DNA of 64,000 bases from [Synechococcus] sp. NIES-970 (GTDB lineage: Bacteria; Cyanobacteriota; Cyanobacteriia; Cyanobacteriales; MRBY01). Under the pieces are notes generated by a model. It saw nothing but the letters and a program-made list of their open reading frames with translations, ran no database searches and had not been told where the DNA came from. The position numbers were made by a program, and so were the translations under genes. Numbering within the stretch: position 1 is the first letter of the stretch; each line of letters begins with the position of its first letter. The stretch spans positions 806,001-870,000 of the forward strand of contig AP017959.1 of assembly GCA_002356215.1 (NCBI GenBank), given 5' to 3'. This document shows positions 40,054-48,773 of the stretch, one piece after another.

Positions 40054-41715
40054 ATGAAACTGCTGTTGGTGGATGATGACCCGATTTTTCGTCTAGGCTT
40101 TTGTACCGCGTTGGTACAGGCAACTGATTGGGCGATCGCCGCAGAAAATTTTGATACTATTTTGTCCGAAACGCCCCGCCAGGACTTAGATCTCATTCTC
40201 TGTGATCCGGCTTGGCTAGGTGATCGCCATTGGCTCCGTTACCGGGAACTACAAACTTTTTATCCCAGTACCCCCGTCGTTCTCCTGACTAGCCAACTAG
40301 ATGCAGAACGAATTCTTCAAGCAAAACGGGATGGGATCAGCGGCTATTTACCCAAAGGCATGGCGATCACCGCCCTGATTCCAGAGTTGCAAAGCATCAT
40401 CGCGGGCGGCAAAGTTTGGTCACAACAGCCCCGAGGCATTAATCAAAATTTCTTGGCAGGGTTACGTCGCCGGGGGCTGCAACAGATTTACACCAACCTC
40501 GATCAGGTGGAAAGCTATTTAGCCCAAGAAAACCTCCCTGCTTTTTATCGCCTTGTCTTCGCTGGACAGCGCCGGGAACTGAGGACAGCGGCCTGGTTAT
40601 TACGCAGCTGTTTACCCCAGAGTGCTGTGTTTCTGGAGTCTCGCACCCTAACCAACAATGATCGCTCTAATCGGGAGCCTGGAGCGATCATTATCAGCAC
40701 CCCCCTAGAGATTACGACGAGCAACACCCGCTGGCAAAGCAGCCTTGAACAAACTTTTATCAAGCTCAATGGCCCCTTAAGTAACGCGACAACAAGTAGT
40801 TTTGAACTGGAAGTGATCGCCCCGGCAAAACGCCGAGAATTGCTCTACATTATTCTGCAGCAGCTAAATTTTATTTTTAATGATCCCCAGTGGCGAAACT
40901 TAGAATTAGAGCAGTTTTCGGAGCAGTGCCAGTACAGTATTCGTAACCTCTGGAAATTTAGCGCCCAAGAATTTATCGGCCGCTACAATCTCACCGCCGA
41001 CAACCAAGCGGAAGGCTTTTTGGCACTGCTCAACCGGGTGGCGATCGCCAATACCCCAGCCCTCAATCCCAGACTACCCCACAACCGGGAGCTGTTTGCC
41101 TACTTCCTGCGGGATGAGCCTTTGACCATTGATAATGTCACCTATCGCCTAGAATCTCAGGAGGCGATCGCCCGTAGTCAACAAATTCTAGAACATCTCC
41201 TGTTAACCCTGGCCAATGACATTTTGCAATTTGTCTTAAATACCTTGCCAGAACCGGAGCTCCTCAAGGCGGAAATTTATCAACCCAAGCTTCGTTCTGC
41301 CCGGGCGATCGCCCGTTTTCGCAATGATTTGTCCTGGCATTACCGTCTCCGGCAATATTGGTTAGAACCCAAGGCAATCTTTGAAAGTCAGCACCACCTC
41401 TTAACCTTGGGGAATACTGGCATTGTGGTAACCACGATCCATTCACCCCGCTATCAAGAATTAGCTAGCCTCCGGGGGATTCCCTGGGCAGTGACGATCC
41501 TCTTAGAATTGCGAGATGCCTTGGCTCCCCGGGTCCGGGCGATTATCTCTTGGCTGGGAAAAATCTTGGTTTACCTACTCACCAATGTGGTCGGTCGCGC
41601 CCTGGGGCTCATTGCCCGGGGCATCGTCGATGGGGCAGGCAGCAGTTGGCAGAGTTTGCGGTCGCGCCAGGTGGAATTAGCTAACGGCGGCCGTAAAAAT
41701 CCTCTCAAGTTTTGA
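40054..41715 (+). CDS. Receiver domain fused to Ycf55/DUF3685
   Basis: 553 residues. The first ~120 form an intact receiver: DDD at 7-9, candidate phospho-Asp51 in ILCDPAW, Thr/Ser at 79-80 and Lys101 in YLPKG. The rest matches the cyanobacterial and plastid Ycf55/DUF3685 family (FELEVIAPAKRRELLYIILQ, RFRNDLSWHYRLRQYW, SPRYQELASLRGI). A hydrophobic stretch near the C-terminus (about 508-530; LGKILVYLLTNVVGRALG) suggests membrane association. There is no DNA-binding domain. Function of Ycf55 is unknown; the fusion hints that it is an output module of a phosphorelay. The Nudix gene starts 3 bp after its stop. Confidence 0.83.
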   Translation: MKLLLVDDDPIFRLGFCTALVQATDWAIAAENFDTILSETPRQDLDLILCDPAWLGDRHWLRYRELQTFYPSTPVVLLTSQLDAERILQAKRDGISGYLPKGMAITALIPELQSIIAGGKVWSQQPRGINQNFLAGLRRRGLQQIYTNLDQVESYLAQENLPAFYRLVFAGQRRELRTAAWLLRSCLPQSAVFLESRTLTNNDRSNREPGAIIISTPLEITTSNTRWQSSLEQTFIKLNGPLSNATTSSFELEVIAPAKRRELLYIILQQLNFIFNDPQWRNLELEQFSEQCQYSIRNLWKFSAQEFIGRYNLTADNQAEGFLALLNRVAIANTPALNPRLPHNRELFAYFLRDEPLTIDNVTYRLESQEAIARSQQILEHLLLTLANDILQFVLNTLPEPELLKAEIYQPKLRSARAIARFRNDLSWHYRLRQYWLEPKAIFESQHHLLTLGNTGIVVTTIHSPRYQELASLRGIPWAVTILLELRDALAPRVRAIISWLGKILVYLLTNVVGRALGLIARGIVDGAGSSWQSLRSRQVELANGGRKNPLKF

Positions 41716-41718
41716 CCT

Positions 41719-42153
41719 ATGACCTACCGCAACCCTGCTCCCACCGTTGATATCATTATCGAATTAGGCGATCGCCCCCACCGCCCGATTATTTTGATTG
41801 AACGCAAGTTTGAACCCCTGGGCTGGGCGATTCCTGGGGGCTTTGTGGACTATGGCGAAACGGTAGAAACGGCCGCAAAGCGGGAAGCTCTGGAGGAAAT
41901 TTCCCTCGATGTGCAGCTTGTGGAACAATTTTGTGTGTACTCTGACCCCGGCCGGGATGCACGCAAACATACGATCAGTATTGTCTTTATCGCCATGGCC
42001 ACTGGAGAACCCCAAGCGGCAGACGATGCGAAAGCTGTGGGTATTTTTCACCCTTGGGAGTTGCCCCAAAACTTATGTTTTGATCATGGGCGCATTTTGC
42101 AGGATTATTGGTCTTACCGTCATCACAGGATTCGACCCCGGTTGGGTTCCTAA
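41719..42153 (+). CDS. Nudix hydrolase
   Basis: 144 residues. The Nudix box lies at about 41-63, with Gly41, Glu47, Arg55-Glu56 and Glu59-Glu60 in place; the usual Gly near the end is Ser62. [18 protein letters not shown] is typical of ADP-ribose or 8-oxo-dGTP type members. Known of the family: hydrolysis of nucleoside diphosphates linked to another group, with Mg. Specificity is not visible. It is 3 bp after the receiver-Ycf55 gene and 39 bp before ridA, so probably in one transcript. Confidence 0.92.
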   Translation: MTYRNPAPTVDIIIELGDRPHRPIILIERKFEPLGWAIPGGFVDYGETVETAAKREALEEISLDVQLVEQFCVYSDPGRDARKHTISIVFIAMATGEPQAADDAKAVGIFHPWELPQNLCFDHGRILQDYWSYRHHRIRPRLGS

Positions 42154-42192
42154 GATTTTGGCTATTGATGTTGAGTTTTTAAAGGTTTATTG

Positions 42193-42579
42193 ATGGAAAA
42201 GCAAGTTATTCAAACCAGTCACGCCCCGGCCCCCGTTGGCCCTTACAATCAGGCGATCGCCGCCTCTGGGAAAATGCTGTTTTGCTCGGGTCAGATTGCC
42301 CTTGATCCTGCCACTGGCCAGATTATTGAAGGGGATGTGCAGGCCCAAACCAAGCAAGTGATGAGTAATCTTGCGGCGGTTTTAGAAGAAGCCGGGGCTA
42401 CTTGGGAAAATGTGGTCAAAACAGGGGTTTTCCTGAAAGATATGAATGATTTTGCCGCTGTAAATGCCATTTATGCCACCTACTTCGACGAAGCCACTGC
42501 CCCCGCCCGTGCTTGCGTTGAAGTTGCCCGTCTCCCAAAAGATGTCTTTGTGGAAATCGAATGTATTGCCGTACTCTAG
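42193..42579 (+). CDS. ridA: RidA family reactive-intermediate deaminase
   Basis: About 128 residues. The family pattern runs through VIQTSHAPAPVGPYNQAI, LFCSGQIALDPATGQI, NLAAVLEEAGATWENVVKT and RACVEVARLPKDVFVEIECIAVL, including the catalytic Arg in ARACVEV. Known role: hydrolyses reactive enamine/imine intermediates such as 2-aminoacrylate, protecting PLP enzymes. The ATG at 42193 is preferred over the TTG at 42190. A two-way terminator follows. Confidence 0.94.
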   Translation: MEKQVIQTSHAPAPVGPYNQAIAASGKMLFCSGQIALDPATGQIIEGDVQAQTKQVMSNLAAVLEEAGATWENVVKTGVFLKDMNDFAAVNAIYATYFDEATAPARACVEVARLPKDVFVEIECIAVL

Positions 42580-42607
42580 TCCGATTTTGCTGATAAATTA
42601 AGTCCAC

Positions 42608-42649
42608 AAAAAAGCCCCCAATTCTATGTAGAAAAGGGGGACTTTTTTT
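42608..42649. terminator. Bidirectional terminator between ridA and crhR
   Basis: AAAAAAG-CCCCC pairs with GGGGG-a-CTTTTTT around a 16-nt loop, with U-tracts in both directions for the convergent genes. Confidence 0.9.
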
Positions 42650-42676
42650 ATCTTAGGAAAAAATTTCCCTAAGATA
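42649..42676. repeat. Second inverted repeat beside the terminator
   Basis: TATCTTAGG (42649-42657) pairs with CCTAAGATA (42668-42676); the stem extends as GGAAA/TTTCC with a bulge. It sits 14 nt beyond the crhR stop and may add to 3'-end protection or termination of the crhR mRNA. Confidence 0.65.
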
Positions 42677-42690
42677 CCAATGAAAAATCA

Positions 42691-44205
42691 TTAGGAACTA
42701 CGAGTCGGGCTGCTGTAGGAGCGACGACCACCGCCGCCACCACGACGATCACGATCGCCTTGATAGCCGCCACGGTCACGGTCGCCATAGCTAGAAGAAC
42801 GGTAACCGCCTTTGTAGCCGCCGCCACCAGAGCGACGACCGCCACCTTTAGTGGGTTTGGGAATACCGGTGGTTTCGCTGATTTCAGGTACTTCCCAATC
42901 TTCCTTCATCCAATCGGGAGAATCGGTGTCGTACATCATCTGGAGAACCGCCGCTGCGATCGCCTGGGGATCATACTCATCACCCAAACGCTTGACGATG
43001 GGGAGGAAAGAAGCCATCCGTTCACCAGCGAGTGCCGCCTTCACTTCATCTTCTAAACGAGTGATGCGTTGTGCTTCCACTTGGGCACGGCTCGGAATAG
43101 TAGAAACCTTGAGGGATTGTTTCACCCGGCGTTCGATTTGGCGCAATAGACGACGGTCACTGGGTTCTACAAGGGCGATCGCCGTCCCTGTTTTCCCAGC
43201 ACGGCCCGTTCGACCAATACGGTGAATATAGCTTTCGGTATTATCCGGCAAGTCAAAGTTAATTACATGGCTGAGGTTCTCCACATCCAAGCCCCGAGCC
43301 GCAATGTCGGTGGCGACGATCATTTTGATCTTGCCTTCCTTAAAGCGGCGAACAAGTTTTTCCCGTTGGTTTTGGTTGAGGTCGCCATGGTACTCATCGG
43401 CGCTTTGGCCGGCTTCGAGCAACTCATTGGTCAACTCTGAAGCTGTCCGCTTGGTGCGCACGAAGATGATCGCCGATTCCGGGTTCGCCATCTCAAGGAT
43501 GGGCAGCAGAGCCTTGGTTTTCGACCAGCCCCGGGGAATCATATAGACTTCTTGGGCAATCCGATCCGGTGTGACCTGGGGCTGTTTAATGGTGATATTC
43601 ACCGGGTCATTGAGGAAATTTTCCACTAAATCGCGAATTGCCGGGGGCATTGTGGCCGAGAAACAAACCGTTTGGCGCTCCTTCGGCGACTGACGCAAAA
43701 TCTTTTTCACATCATCAATAAAGCCCATGCTCAGCATTTCATCAGCTTCATCGAGCACGGCCCAACGCAACTCTTCAAAGGACAGCTTGCCCCGTTCCAA
43801 AAGGTCAATCACCCGGCCTGGAGTTCCCACAACGATGTGAACACCCTTCTGGAGGCTACGAATTTGCCGCTCCATGGATTGGCCACCGCAAACGGTGAGT
43901 ACCCATAGACGGCGATCGACGGCGAATTCCTTGAGAGACTGGGTCACCTGCACTGCTAGTTCCCGGGTGGGCGTCAGGATTAAACCTTGGACTGTTTTTT
44001 GCTCAATATCGATGTTTTCGAGGAAAGGCAAAGAATAGGCGGCGGTTTTCCCGGTGCCTGTTTGGGAGAGGCCAACGACGTCCCGACCGCCGAGGATTGC
44101 GGGGATTGCTTTACATTGAATTTCGGTCGGTTTCTCGAAGCCGATGCTTTCTAATAGGTCAACGCGTGCTTCAGAAAGGCCGATGGTTTGAAAAGAAATG
44201 GTCAT
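42691..44205 (-). CDS. crhR: DEAD-box RNA helicase, CrhR-like
   Basis: 504 residues. Core motifs: Q motif (FEKPTEIQCKAIP), SQTGTGKT (about 47-54), PTRELA, DEAD in VLDEADEML, SAT, and HRIGRTGRAG (about 330-339). The C-terminal tail from about 455 is Gly/Arg/Tyr/Ser-rich, typical for RNA-binding tails of CrhR. Known: CrhR of Synechocystis is the cold-inducible helicase and is co-transcribed after rimO. The same order and direction are seen here with a 175-bp gap. The symbol rests on the domain layout plus this order. Confidence 0.92.
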   Translation of the reverse strand: MTISFQTIGLSEARVDLLESIGFEKPTEIQCKAIPAILGGRDVVGLSQTGTGKTAAYSLPFLENIDIEQKTVQGLILTPTRELAVQVTQSLKEFAVDRRLWVLTVCGGQSMERQIRSLQKGVHIVVGTPGRVIDLLERGKLSFEELRWAVLDEADEMLSMGFIDDVKKILRQSPKERQTVCFSATMPPAIRDLVENFLNDPVNITIKQPQVTPDRIAQEVYMIPRGWSKTKALLPILEMANPESAIIFVRTKRTASELTNELLEAGQSADEYHGDLNQNQREKLVRRFKEGKIKMIVATDIAARGLDVENLSHVINFDLPDNTESYIHRIGRTGRAGKTGTAIALVEPSDRRLLRQIERRVKQSLKVSTIPSRAQVEAQRITRLEDEVKAALAGERMASFLPIVKRLGDEYDPQAIAAAVLQMMYDTDSPDWMKEDWEVPEISETTGIPKPTKGGGRRSGGGGYKGGYRSSSYGDRDRGGYQGDRDRRGGGGGRRSYSSPTRSS

Positions 44206-44380
44206 AAAGAAGTTGTAAGGTTTATGGATGGGTTATTTGCTAAGGTTTGACAAAATTTTTGAGATTCATTTTGTAAATCCCTTCCCCCAACCCTTTTCCC
44301 AAACTGGGTTTTTTGAGTTAAACCAATTGGATGCTTTTTGGCAGTCTGGACAATGCCGGGGGTGTGGCTGGACGGTCTAG
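44206..44380 (-). promoter_or_regulatory. rimO-crhR intergenic leader
   Basis: 175 bp between rimO and crhR on the same strand, AU-rich (minus-strand stretches AAATGAATCTCAAAAATTTT and poly-purine). In Synechocystis the same junction of the rimO-crhR operon is cleaved to separate the two messages. A short CCCA/TGGG hairpin is present near 44300. A regulatory role here is inference by comparison. Confidence 0.45.
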
Positions 44381-45700
44381 TTATGCTTCGACGACGGTGC
44401 CGTAGAGGTCATAGTTATCCGCAGCGGTAATGTGAACAGGGACAATGGCACCCAGGGAAGCTTCCCCGGTGACATAGACCAAGCCGTCAACGTCTGGGGC
44501 AAATCTAGGCGATCGCCCGATCAGTTCACCGGTCATCGGATTTTCCTGTTCGATCAGCACATCCACCGTTTGTCCTACGCAGAGCTCGTTGCGACGGGCA
44601 GCAATCGGCTGTTGGACTTCCATCAGAGCATCCCGACGGCTATCTTTCACAGATTGTGGTAGTTGATTGGGTAACTCGATCGCGGCGGTTCCTTCCTCAG
44701 GGGAGAAAGAAAACACGCCCACATGATCGAACTCATGGCGTTTCACAAAATCCACGAGGTGCTGGAAGTGTTCTTCCGTCTCGCCGGGGAAACCCACGAT
44801 AAAGGTGGTGCGCAAAACTGCATCGGGGAGCGCCTTTTTCAGGTCGGCAATGATGCGATCATTGACTTGACCTTGCCAAGGACGATTCATCGCCCGAAGG
44901 ATTTCTGGATGGGAATGTTGTAGCGGTAGATCCAGATAGGGAATAACGTTGGGGGTCTCACGCATCGCTGCGATCACTTCGGGGGTTAACCCTGTGGGAT
45001 AGGCATAGTGGATGCGGATCCAAGGAACATCGACTTCACCCAATGCCCTGAGAAGCTCGGCCAGTTTGGGTTTGCCGTAAATGTCTTTGCCATAGTTGGT
45101 GGTGATCTGGGAAATCAAGATAATTTCCTGGACCCCTTCATTTGCCAACTGCTTGGCTTCGGCCACAATGGACTCGATGGGACGCGATCGCTGGTCACCC
45201 CGCAGATGGGGAATGATACAGAAGGCGCAGCGATAATCACAGCCTTCAGCAACCCGGAGGTATGCCACAGCCGAATTTGTTGTGCGGTAGCGGGGCAAGG
45301 TTTCATCGGCAATGTAGGAAATCTCCTTGGAAACTTCCTTCACAATCTCGCCTTTCTCTGCCCGTTGAATCACATCAACAATTTTGTGATAATCACCTGT
45401 ACCCACCAGGGCCACTGCTTCTGGGAGTTCTTCGAGGAGCTGCTCCTGAAAGTGCTGGGCCATACAGCCAGAGATCACAATCTTTTTCTTGGCTTCAGCC
45501 AGTTCCACCAGGGTACGCACAGACTCAGCCCGGGCTTCTTCGATAAAACTGCAGGTATTGACCACCACGTAGTCAGCTAATTCTTCATTGGCATCTACTT
45601 GATAACCTGACGCTGCCAATAACCCAATCATATGTTCGGTATCAATGCGGTTTTTTTCGCAACCAAGATGGGAAAAGGCGATCGTCGGCTTTGTGGTCAT
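44381..45700 (-). CDS. rimO: Ribosomal protein S12 methylthiotransferase RimO
   Basis: 439 residues. It adds a methylthio group to the Asp beside the decoding site of ribosomal protein S12. N-terminal MTTase domain: [26 protein letters not shown] and VISGCMAQ supply the three cysteines of one Fe-S cluster. The radical-SAM motif is CDYRCAFC (about 154-161) and IPHLRG(D)QRSRP follows. The C-terminal TRAM domain includes [13 protein letters not shown]. Being RimO and not MiaB follows from the [12 protein letters not shown] form. It precedes crhR in the same direction. Confidence 0.95.
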   Translation of the reverse strand: MTTKPTIAFSHLGCEKNRIDTEHMIGLLAASGYQVDANEELADYVVVNTCSFIEEARAESVRTLVELAEAKKKIVISGCMAQHFQEQLLEELPEAVALVGTGDYHKIVDVIQRAEKGEIVKEVSKEISYIADETLPRYRTTNSAVAYLRVAEGCDYRCAFCIIPHLRGDQRSRPIESIVAEAKQLANEGVQEIILISQITTNYGKDIYGKPKLAELLRALGEVDVPWIRIHYAYPTGLTPEVIAAMRETPNVIPYLDLPLQHSHPEILRAMNRPWQGQVNDRIIADLKKALPDAVLRTTFIVGFPGETEEHFQHLVDFVKRHEFDHVGVFSFSPEEGTAAIELPNQLPQSVKDSRRDALMEVQQPIAARRNELCVGQTVDVLIEQENPMTGELIGRSPRFAPDVDGLVYVTGEASLGAIVPVHITAADNYDLYGTVVEA

Positions 45701-45757
45701 GCAGTCTCTAATAAAGAACCAGGGTCAGGTCAAGGTTTTGTAAAAACTTCTTAACCT

Positions 45758-45780
45758 ATTGTAATGGATTGGTGGCCAAT
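45758..45780 (-). promoter_or_regulatory. Candidate rimO promoter with inverted repeat
   Basis: On the minus strand TACAAT (45763-45758) is a -10-like hexamer. Just upstream lies the inverted repeat ATTGG-tgg-CCAAT (45768-45780), inside the expected spacer. A repressor at this site could block the promoter. Confidence 0.4.
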
Positions 45781-45838
45781 GCTGAAAAGTTTTTTTGCTT
45801 GATTGTCAGCAAACCTTGTTACCGTTTGGAGAAAATCT

Positions 45839-46480
45839 TCAGGAATTTTCGACGATCGCCTCCAGTTTTTCGGCTAATTGGGCTAGTCCGTAGCGGTTAG
45901 CACGGTAACTGGTGGGGTGGGCAATGAGGCGCACCGTACTTTGAAAGAGCACCTCGACTTCCTCTAGGTTATTTTCTCGCAGGGTATTCCCAGTGGATAC
46001 GAGGTCGACGATCGCCTCAGACATTCCCGTGATCGGGCCGAGTTCGACGGAGCCATGGAGGGGAATCACTTCAATAGGCAAATCCAATTCGCGAAAATAA
46101 TCTTTAGCGCAATTGACAAACTTTGAAGCGACGCGGCAGTTGGGAGGCAGTTGGCGGGGATTTTTGTAGGGGCTGCTCTGGGGGACGGCAACGGAAAGGC
46201 GGCAGCCGCCAAATTTGAGATCGAGTAAATTCGCCACTTCAGGCTTTTTCTCCCGCAGGACATCATAGCCCGCAAATCCCAATTGAGCCTGACCATATTC
46301 CACGTAAACGGGGACATCGTGGGTGCGCACCAACATCGCCCGGGCTGTGCCGGTAGGATCGGTGATTTGTAGTTGGCGATTTTTTTTGTCGAGGAAGGCG
46401 CTAAAGTCGAGGCCCACCTGCTGGAGCAGGGCGATCGCCTCCGGGAGGAGTCCACCTTTAGGGATAGCAATGGTCAACAT
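45839..46480 (-). CDS. hisG: ATP phosphoribosyltransferase, short form
   Basis: 213 residues, the short HisG that lacks the C-terminal regulatory domain. First step of histidine synthesis: joins ATP and PRPP. Visible are the start LTIAIPKGGLLPEAIALL, MLVRTHDVPVYVEYGQAQLGFAGYDVL, and the PRPP-binding region with VDLVSTGNTLRENNL (about 160-174). Known: short HisG needs HisZ for activity, and hisZ lies directly upstream, 59 bp away. Feedback inhibition by histidine would act through HisZ. Confidence 0.95.
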   Translation of the reverse strand: MLTIAIPKGGLLPEAIALLQQVGLDFSAFLDKKNRQLQITDPTGTARAMLVRTHDVPVYVEYGQAQLGFAGYDVLREKKPEVANLLDLKFGGCRLSVAVPQSSPYKNPRQLPPNCRVASKFVNCAKDYFRELDLPIEVIPLHGSVELGPITGMSEAIVDLVSTGNTLRENNLEEVEVLFQSTVRLIAHPTSYRANRYGLAQLAEKLEAIVENS

Positions 46481-46539
46481 AGGGATTTTATGAATATGCG
46501 AAAAATATTTTGATAGTCTGAATTTTTTGAAGCAAAACC

Positions 46540-47754
46540 TTAGAGGGTCTCTGTCGTTACGCTACCCCTTTCATCGAGCCAGGCTAACTGGGCAATGTTA
46601 TTGCGGCGGGCATAGGCATAAATTTCTTCAGGCGATCGCCCCCCCAATTCCACTTCTACCCTGGTTGCAGAAGAAGCTTGACGCAGGGTCTGGGCGTGGG
46701 CGAAAACAAACTCTTGGGCCTCTGGCGCTCTGGCGACCACCAGCCAATCACTGCCTTTGAGGGCTCGGGGTAGTTTGGGTGTTTGGAGCAAGCAGCTATA
46801 GAGTTCCTCCAAGTTCAGGCAAAAACCGATACCTGCATGGTCTTCGTGATTGGGATGATAAAGGCCCAGCAACTGATCATAGCGTCCCCCCTGGCCTAAC
46901 ACATGGGACTGTTGATTGGAGAAACTGACTGCTTCAAACACAATTCCTGTGTAGTAGTCGAAGGTTTGGATCAAGGTCAAATCCAGAACGATGGGCAGGG
47001 CATTGTCGGTGCCGCTGGCCACGAGACGGAATAAATCCTTAAGATTGGCTACGATCGCCTGGGCCTCTGGGGTCAATTCAAACTGACTCACTTTGGCGAG
47101 CACTGCTTCCGGTTTGCCCCGCAGATCAAAGAGTTTTAACGCATAGGCTTTCAGCTCGTCCCCTAAGGGCAACTCCTGCAAGCCCACCCGGTCTAAATGG
47201 GCAATGCAATGGCGCACCTTTTCTCGTAAGGTTTCAGGAAATGGATCCAGGAGCGATCGCCCAAGGGCCGCTTCCCCCAGAATTAATTGCCAATCTTCGA
47301 GGCCCACCGCCTTTAAAGATTCTGCTAAGAGAAGAATAATTTCAGCATCGGCCACCACCCCAGAGGCGAAGAGTAATTCTACCCCGGCCTGGTAAAACTC
47401 CATCTGTTGGCCATGGCTACCACTGGGGGGATGGCGAAACACGTTGGCCCGGTAACAGAGCCGTTGGGGAAAAGTATTTTCAGCCATACGGGTCACGGCG
47501 GCCCGGGCGATCGAGGCGGTTAACTCTGGCCGTAACCCGAGGGGTTGACTTTCTGCTGTTTGGAGCTGAATCACTTTGGTGCGATCAATTGCCCCCCCAG
47601 CCGTCAGGGTATCGAGCCATTCTAAAGTGGAGGTGACGATCCGTTGATAGCCCCACCGCTGAAAAACTTTTTGGAGATTGTCATTAATCCAAGCTTTCTG
47701 AGCAACTTCGAGGGGCAATAAATCCCTTGCACCTGCGGGGGGTTGGTGAATCAT
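46540..47754 (-). CDS. hisZ: ATP phosphoribosyltransferase regulatory subunit
   Basis: About 404 residues, a histidyl-tRNA synthetase paralogue. Class II core features are visible: IHQPPAGARDLLPLEV at the start, RPELTASIARAA, CYRANVFRHPP (in place of the synthetase motif 2), and GGRYDQLLGLY (about 280-290). The anticodon-binding domain of HisRS is reduced, as expected for HisZ. It pairs with short-form HisG next door. Start set at the ATG at 47754, where the family sequence begins; the frame stays open upstream into the next gene's end. Confidence 0.93.
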   Translation of the reverse strand: MIHQPPAGARDLLPLEVAQKAWINDNLQKVFQRWGYQRIVTSTLEWLDTLTAGGAIDRTKVIQLQTAESQPLGLRPELTASIARAAVTRMAENTFPQRLCYRANVFRHPPSGSHGQQMEFYQAGVELLFASGVVADAEIILLLAESLKAVGLEDWQLILGEAALGRSLLDPFPETLREKVRHCIAHLDRVGLQELPLGDELKAYALKLFDLRGKPEAVLAKVSQFELTPEAQAIVANLKDLFRLVASGTDNALPIVLDLTLIQTFDYYTGIVFEAVSFSNQQSHVLGQGGRYDQLLGLYHPNHEDHAGIGFCLNLEELYSCLLQTPKLPRALKGSDWLVVARAPEAQEFVFAHAQTLRQASSATRVEVELGGRSPEEIYAYARRNNIAQLAWLDERGSVTTETL

Positions 47755-47788
47755 GAAATCCGTATTTTGAGCTTTGCCGTCGCCTATT

Positions 47789-48700
47789 CTACTTCTTTTT
47801 CCCACCAAACAAACCGCCAAATAAGCCGCCCTTTTGTTTTTGCGTGCCTGGATGGGTATCAAGGGCACTGCCCATTACTTTTTCGAGTTCCTGTTTAACC
47901 TGGCGCACGAGGGGATCAGTCGGCTTTGAGGTGTAGGCTTTTTTGATATGAACTTTAGCCATGGCCAACTGGTTTTGCTTTAGGTAAACTTGCCCCATTA
48001 GCGCGTGGGCTTTGATGCAATTGGGGTCAAGTTGTAAGGCATCACGGAACTCTAGGGCGGCTTTGGCATAGTTGCCTTTTTTGAGATGTTCTTCCCCCCG
48101 CCAGAGGGCTGCCTCTAAAGAAGATGAGCTGGTGGTTCTAAAGGGCTGGGCGCCTGGTGTTGTCGGTACAGCTTGGCCAGAGGTTTGGTTCGTTGTTTCC
48201 CGAGCGGCAGCTTTTTTACTTTTGCCTAAATATTGGAGATAGACCAGATTGAGTTCGCTGAGTTCGGCGATCGCCTGGGGAACGGCGTTCATTTTGGTGT
48301 AATTCGCCTGGGCGATCGCCTCGACTTTTTCCCGATAGAGTGCTGGCAGGTCCGTCGTTTCATTGGAAAGCGCCCGGGCACTTTCTGAGATGATCTCCAA
48401 AGGGCCAAACTCATTACTAAGTTGTTGGCTTAGCTGTACGAGGATCACCTGATATTCTGACCAAGACACCGGCTTGGACAATTTCTCGTAGGCAGGGTTA
48501 ACCAGTTTAGATAACAGTTCACTTGCCAGGTTTTTTTCTGCCGCCTGCAACAGGGCACAGGTGTCCGGATGAAGCCGTTGGGCGATGCGCAGATAGGCTT
48601 TCCGCACAACTTTTGTATCAGCATCAATGGGTAAGCCGAGCACCGCAAAGTGATCGACAATTTTCCGGGCAAATAATCCTTGATTAATGGCAAGCGACAT
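47789..48700 (-). CDS. J-domain and TPR protein
   Basis: 303 residues. N-terminal J-like domain with intact HPD (44-46) in RIAQRLHPDTCALL. A middle helical region contains EYQVILVQLSQQLSNEFGPLEII. Two TPR-like repeats near 215-280 (LKKGNYAKAALEFRDALQLDPN, HALMGQVYLKQNQLAMAKVHI) suggest peptide binding. The tail is Gly/Phe/Lys-rich (GGLFGGLFGGKKK). Likely a DnaK co-chaperone; the client is unknown. No membrane span. It precedes hisZ by 34 bp on the same strand. Confidence 0.85.
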   Translation of the reverse strand: MSLAINQGLFARKIVDHFAVLGLPIDADTKVVRKAYLRIAQRLHPDTCALLQAAEKNLASELLSKLVNPAYEKLSKPVSWSEYQVILVQLSQQLSNEFGPLEIISESARALSNETTDLPALYREKVEAIAQANYTKMNAVPQAIAELSELNLVYLQYLGKSKKAAARETTNQTSGQAVPTTPGAQPFRTTSSSSLEAALWRGEEHLKKGNYAKAALEFRDALQLDPNCIKAHALMGQVYLKQNQLAMAKVHIKKAYTSKPTDPLVRQVKQELEKVMGSALDTHPGTQKQKGGLFGGLFGGKKK

Positions 48701-48773
48701 AGGTTTATAAAGGCTCTAGTGACCTAATTATGACCGATTCTCGAACAGGTACAACGATTCAGTTTAGGGGCAA

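Noticed and set aside
44299-44316. Plus-strand terminator-like CCCAAACTGGGTTTTTT in the rimO-crhR gap
   Set aside because: The stem is only 4 bp and no plus-strand gene ends there, so I do not call it a terminator.
45008-45580. 190-codon plus-strand frame inside rimO
   Set aside because: Antisense shadow of a conserved radical-SAM gene.
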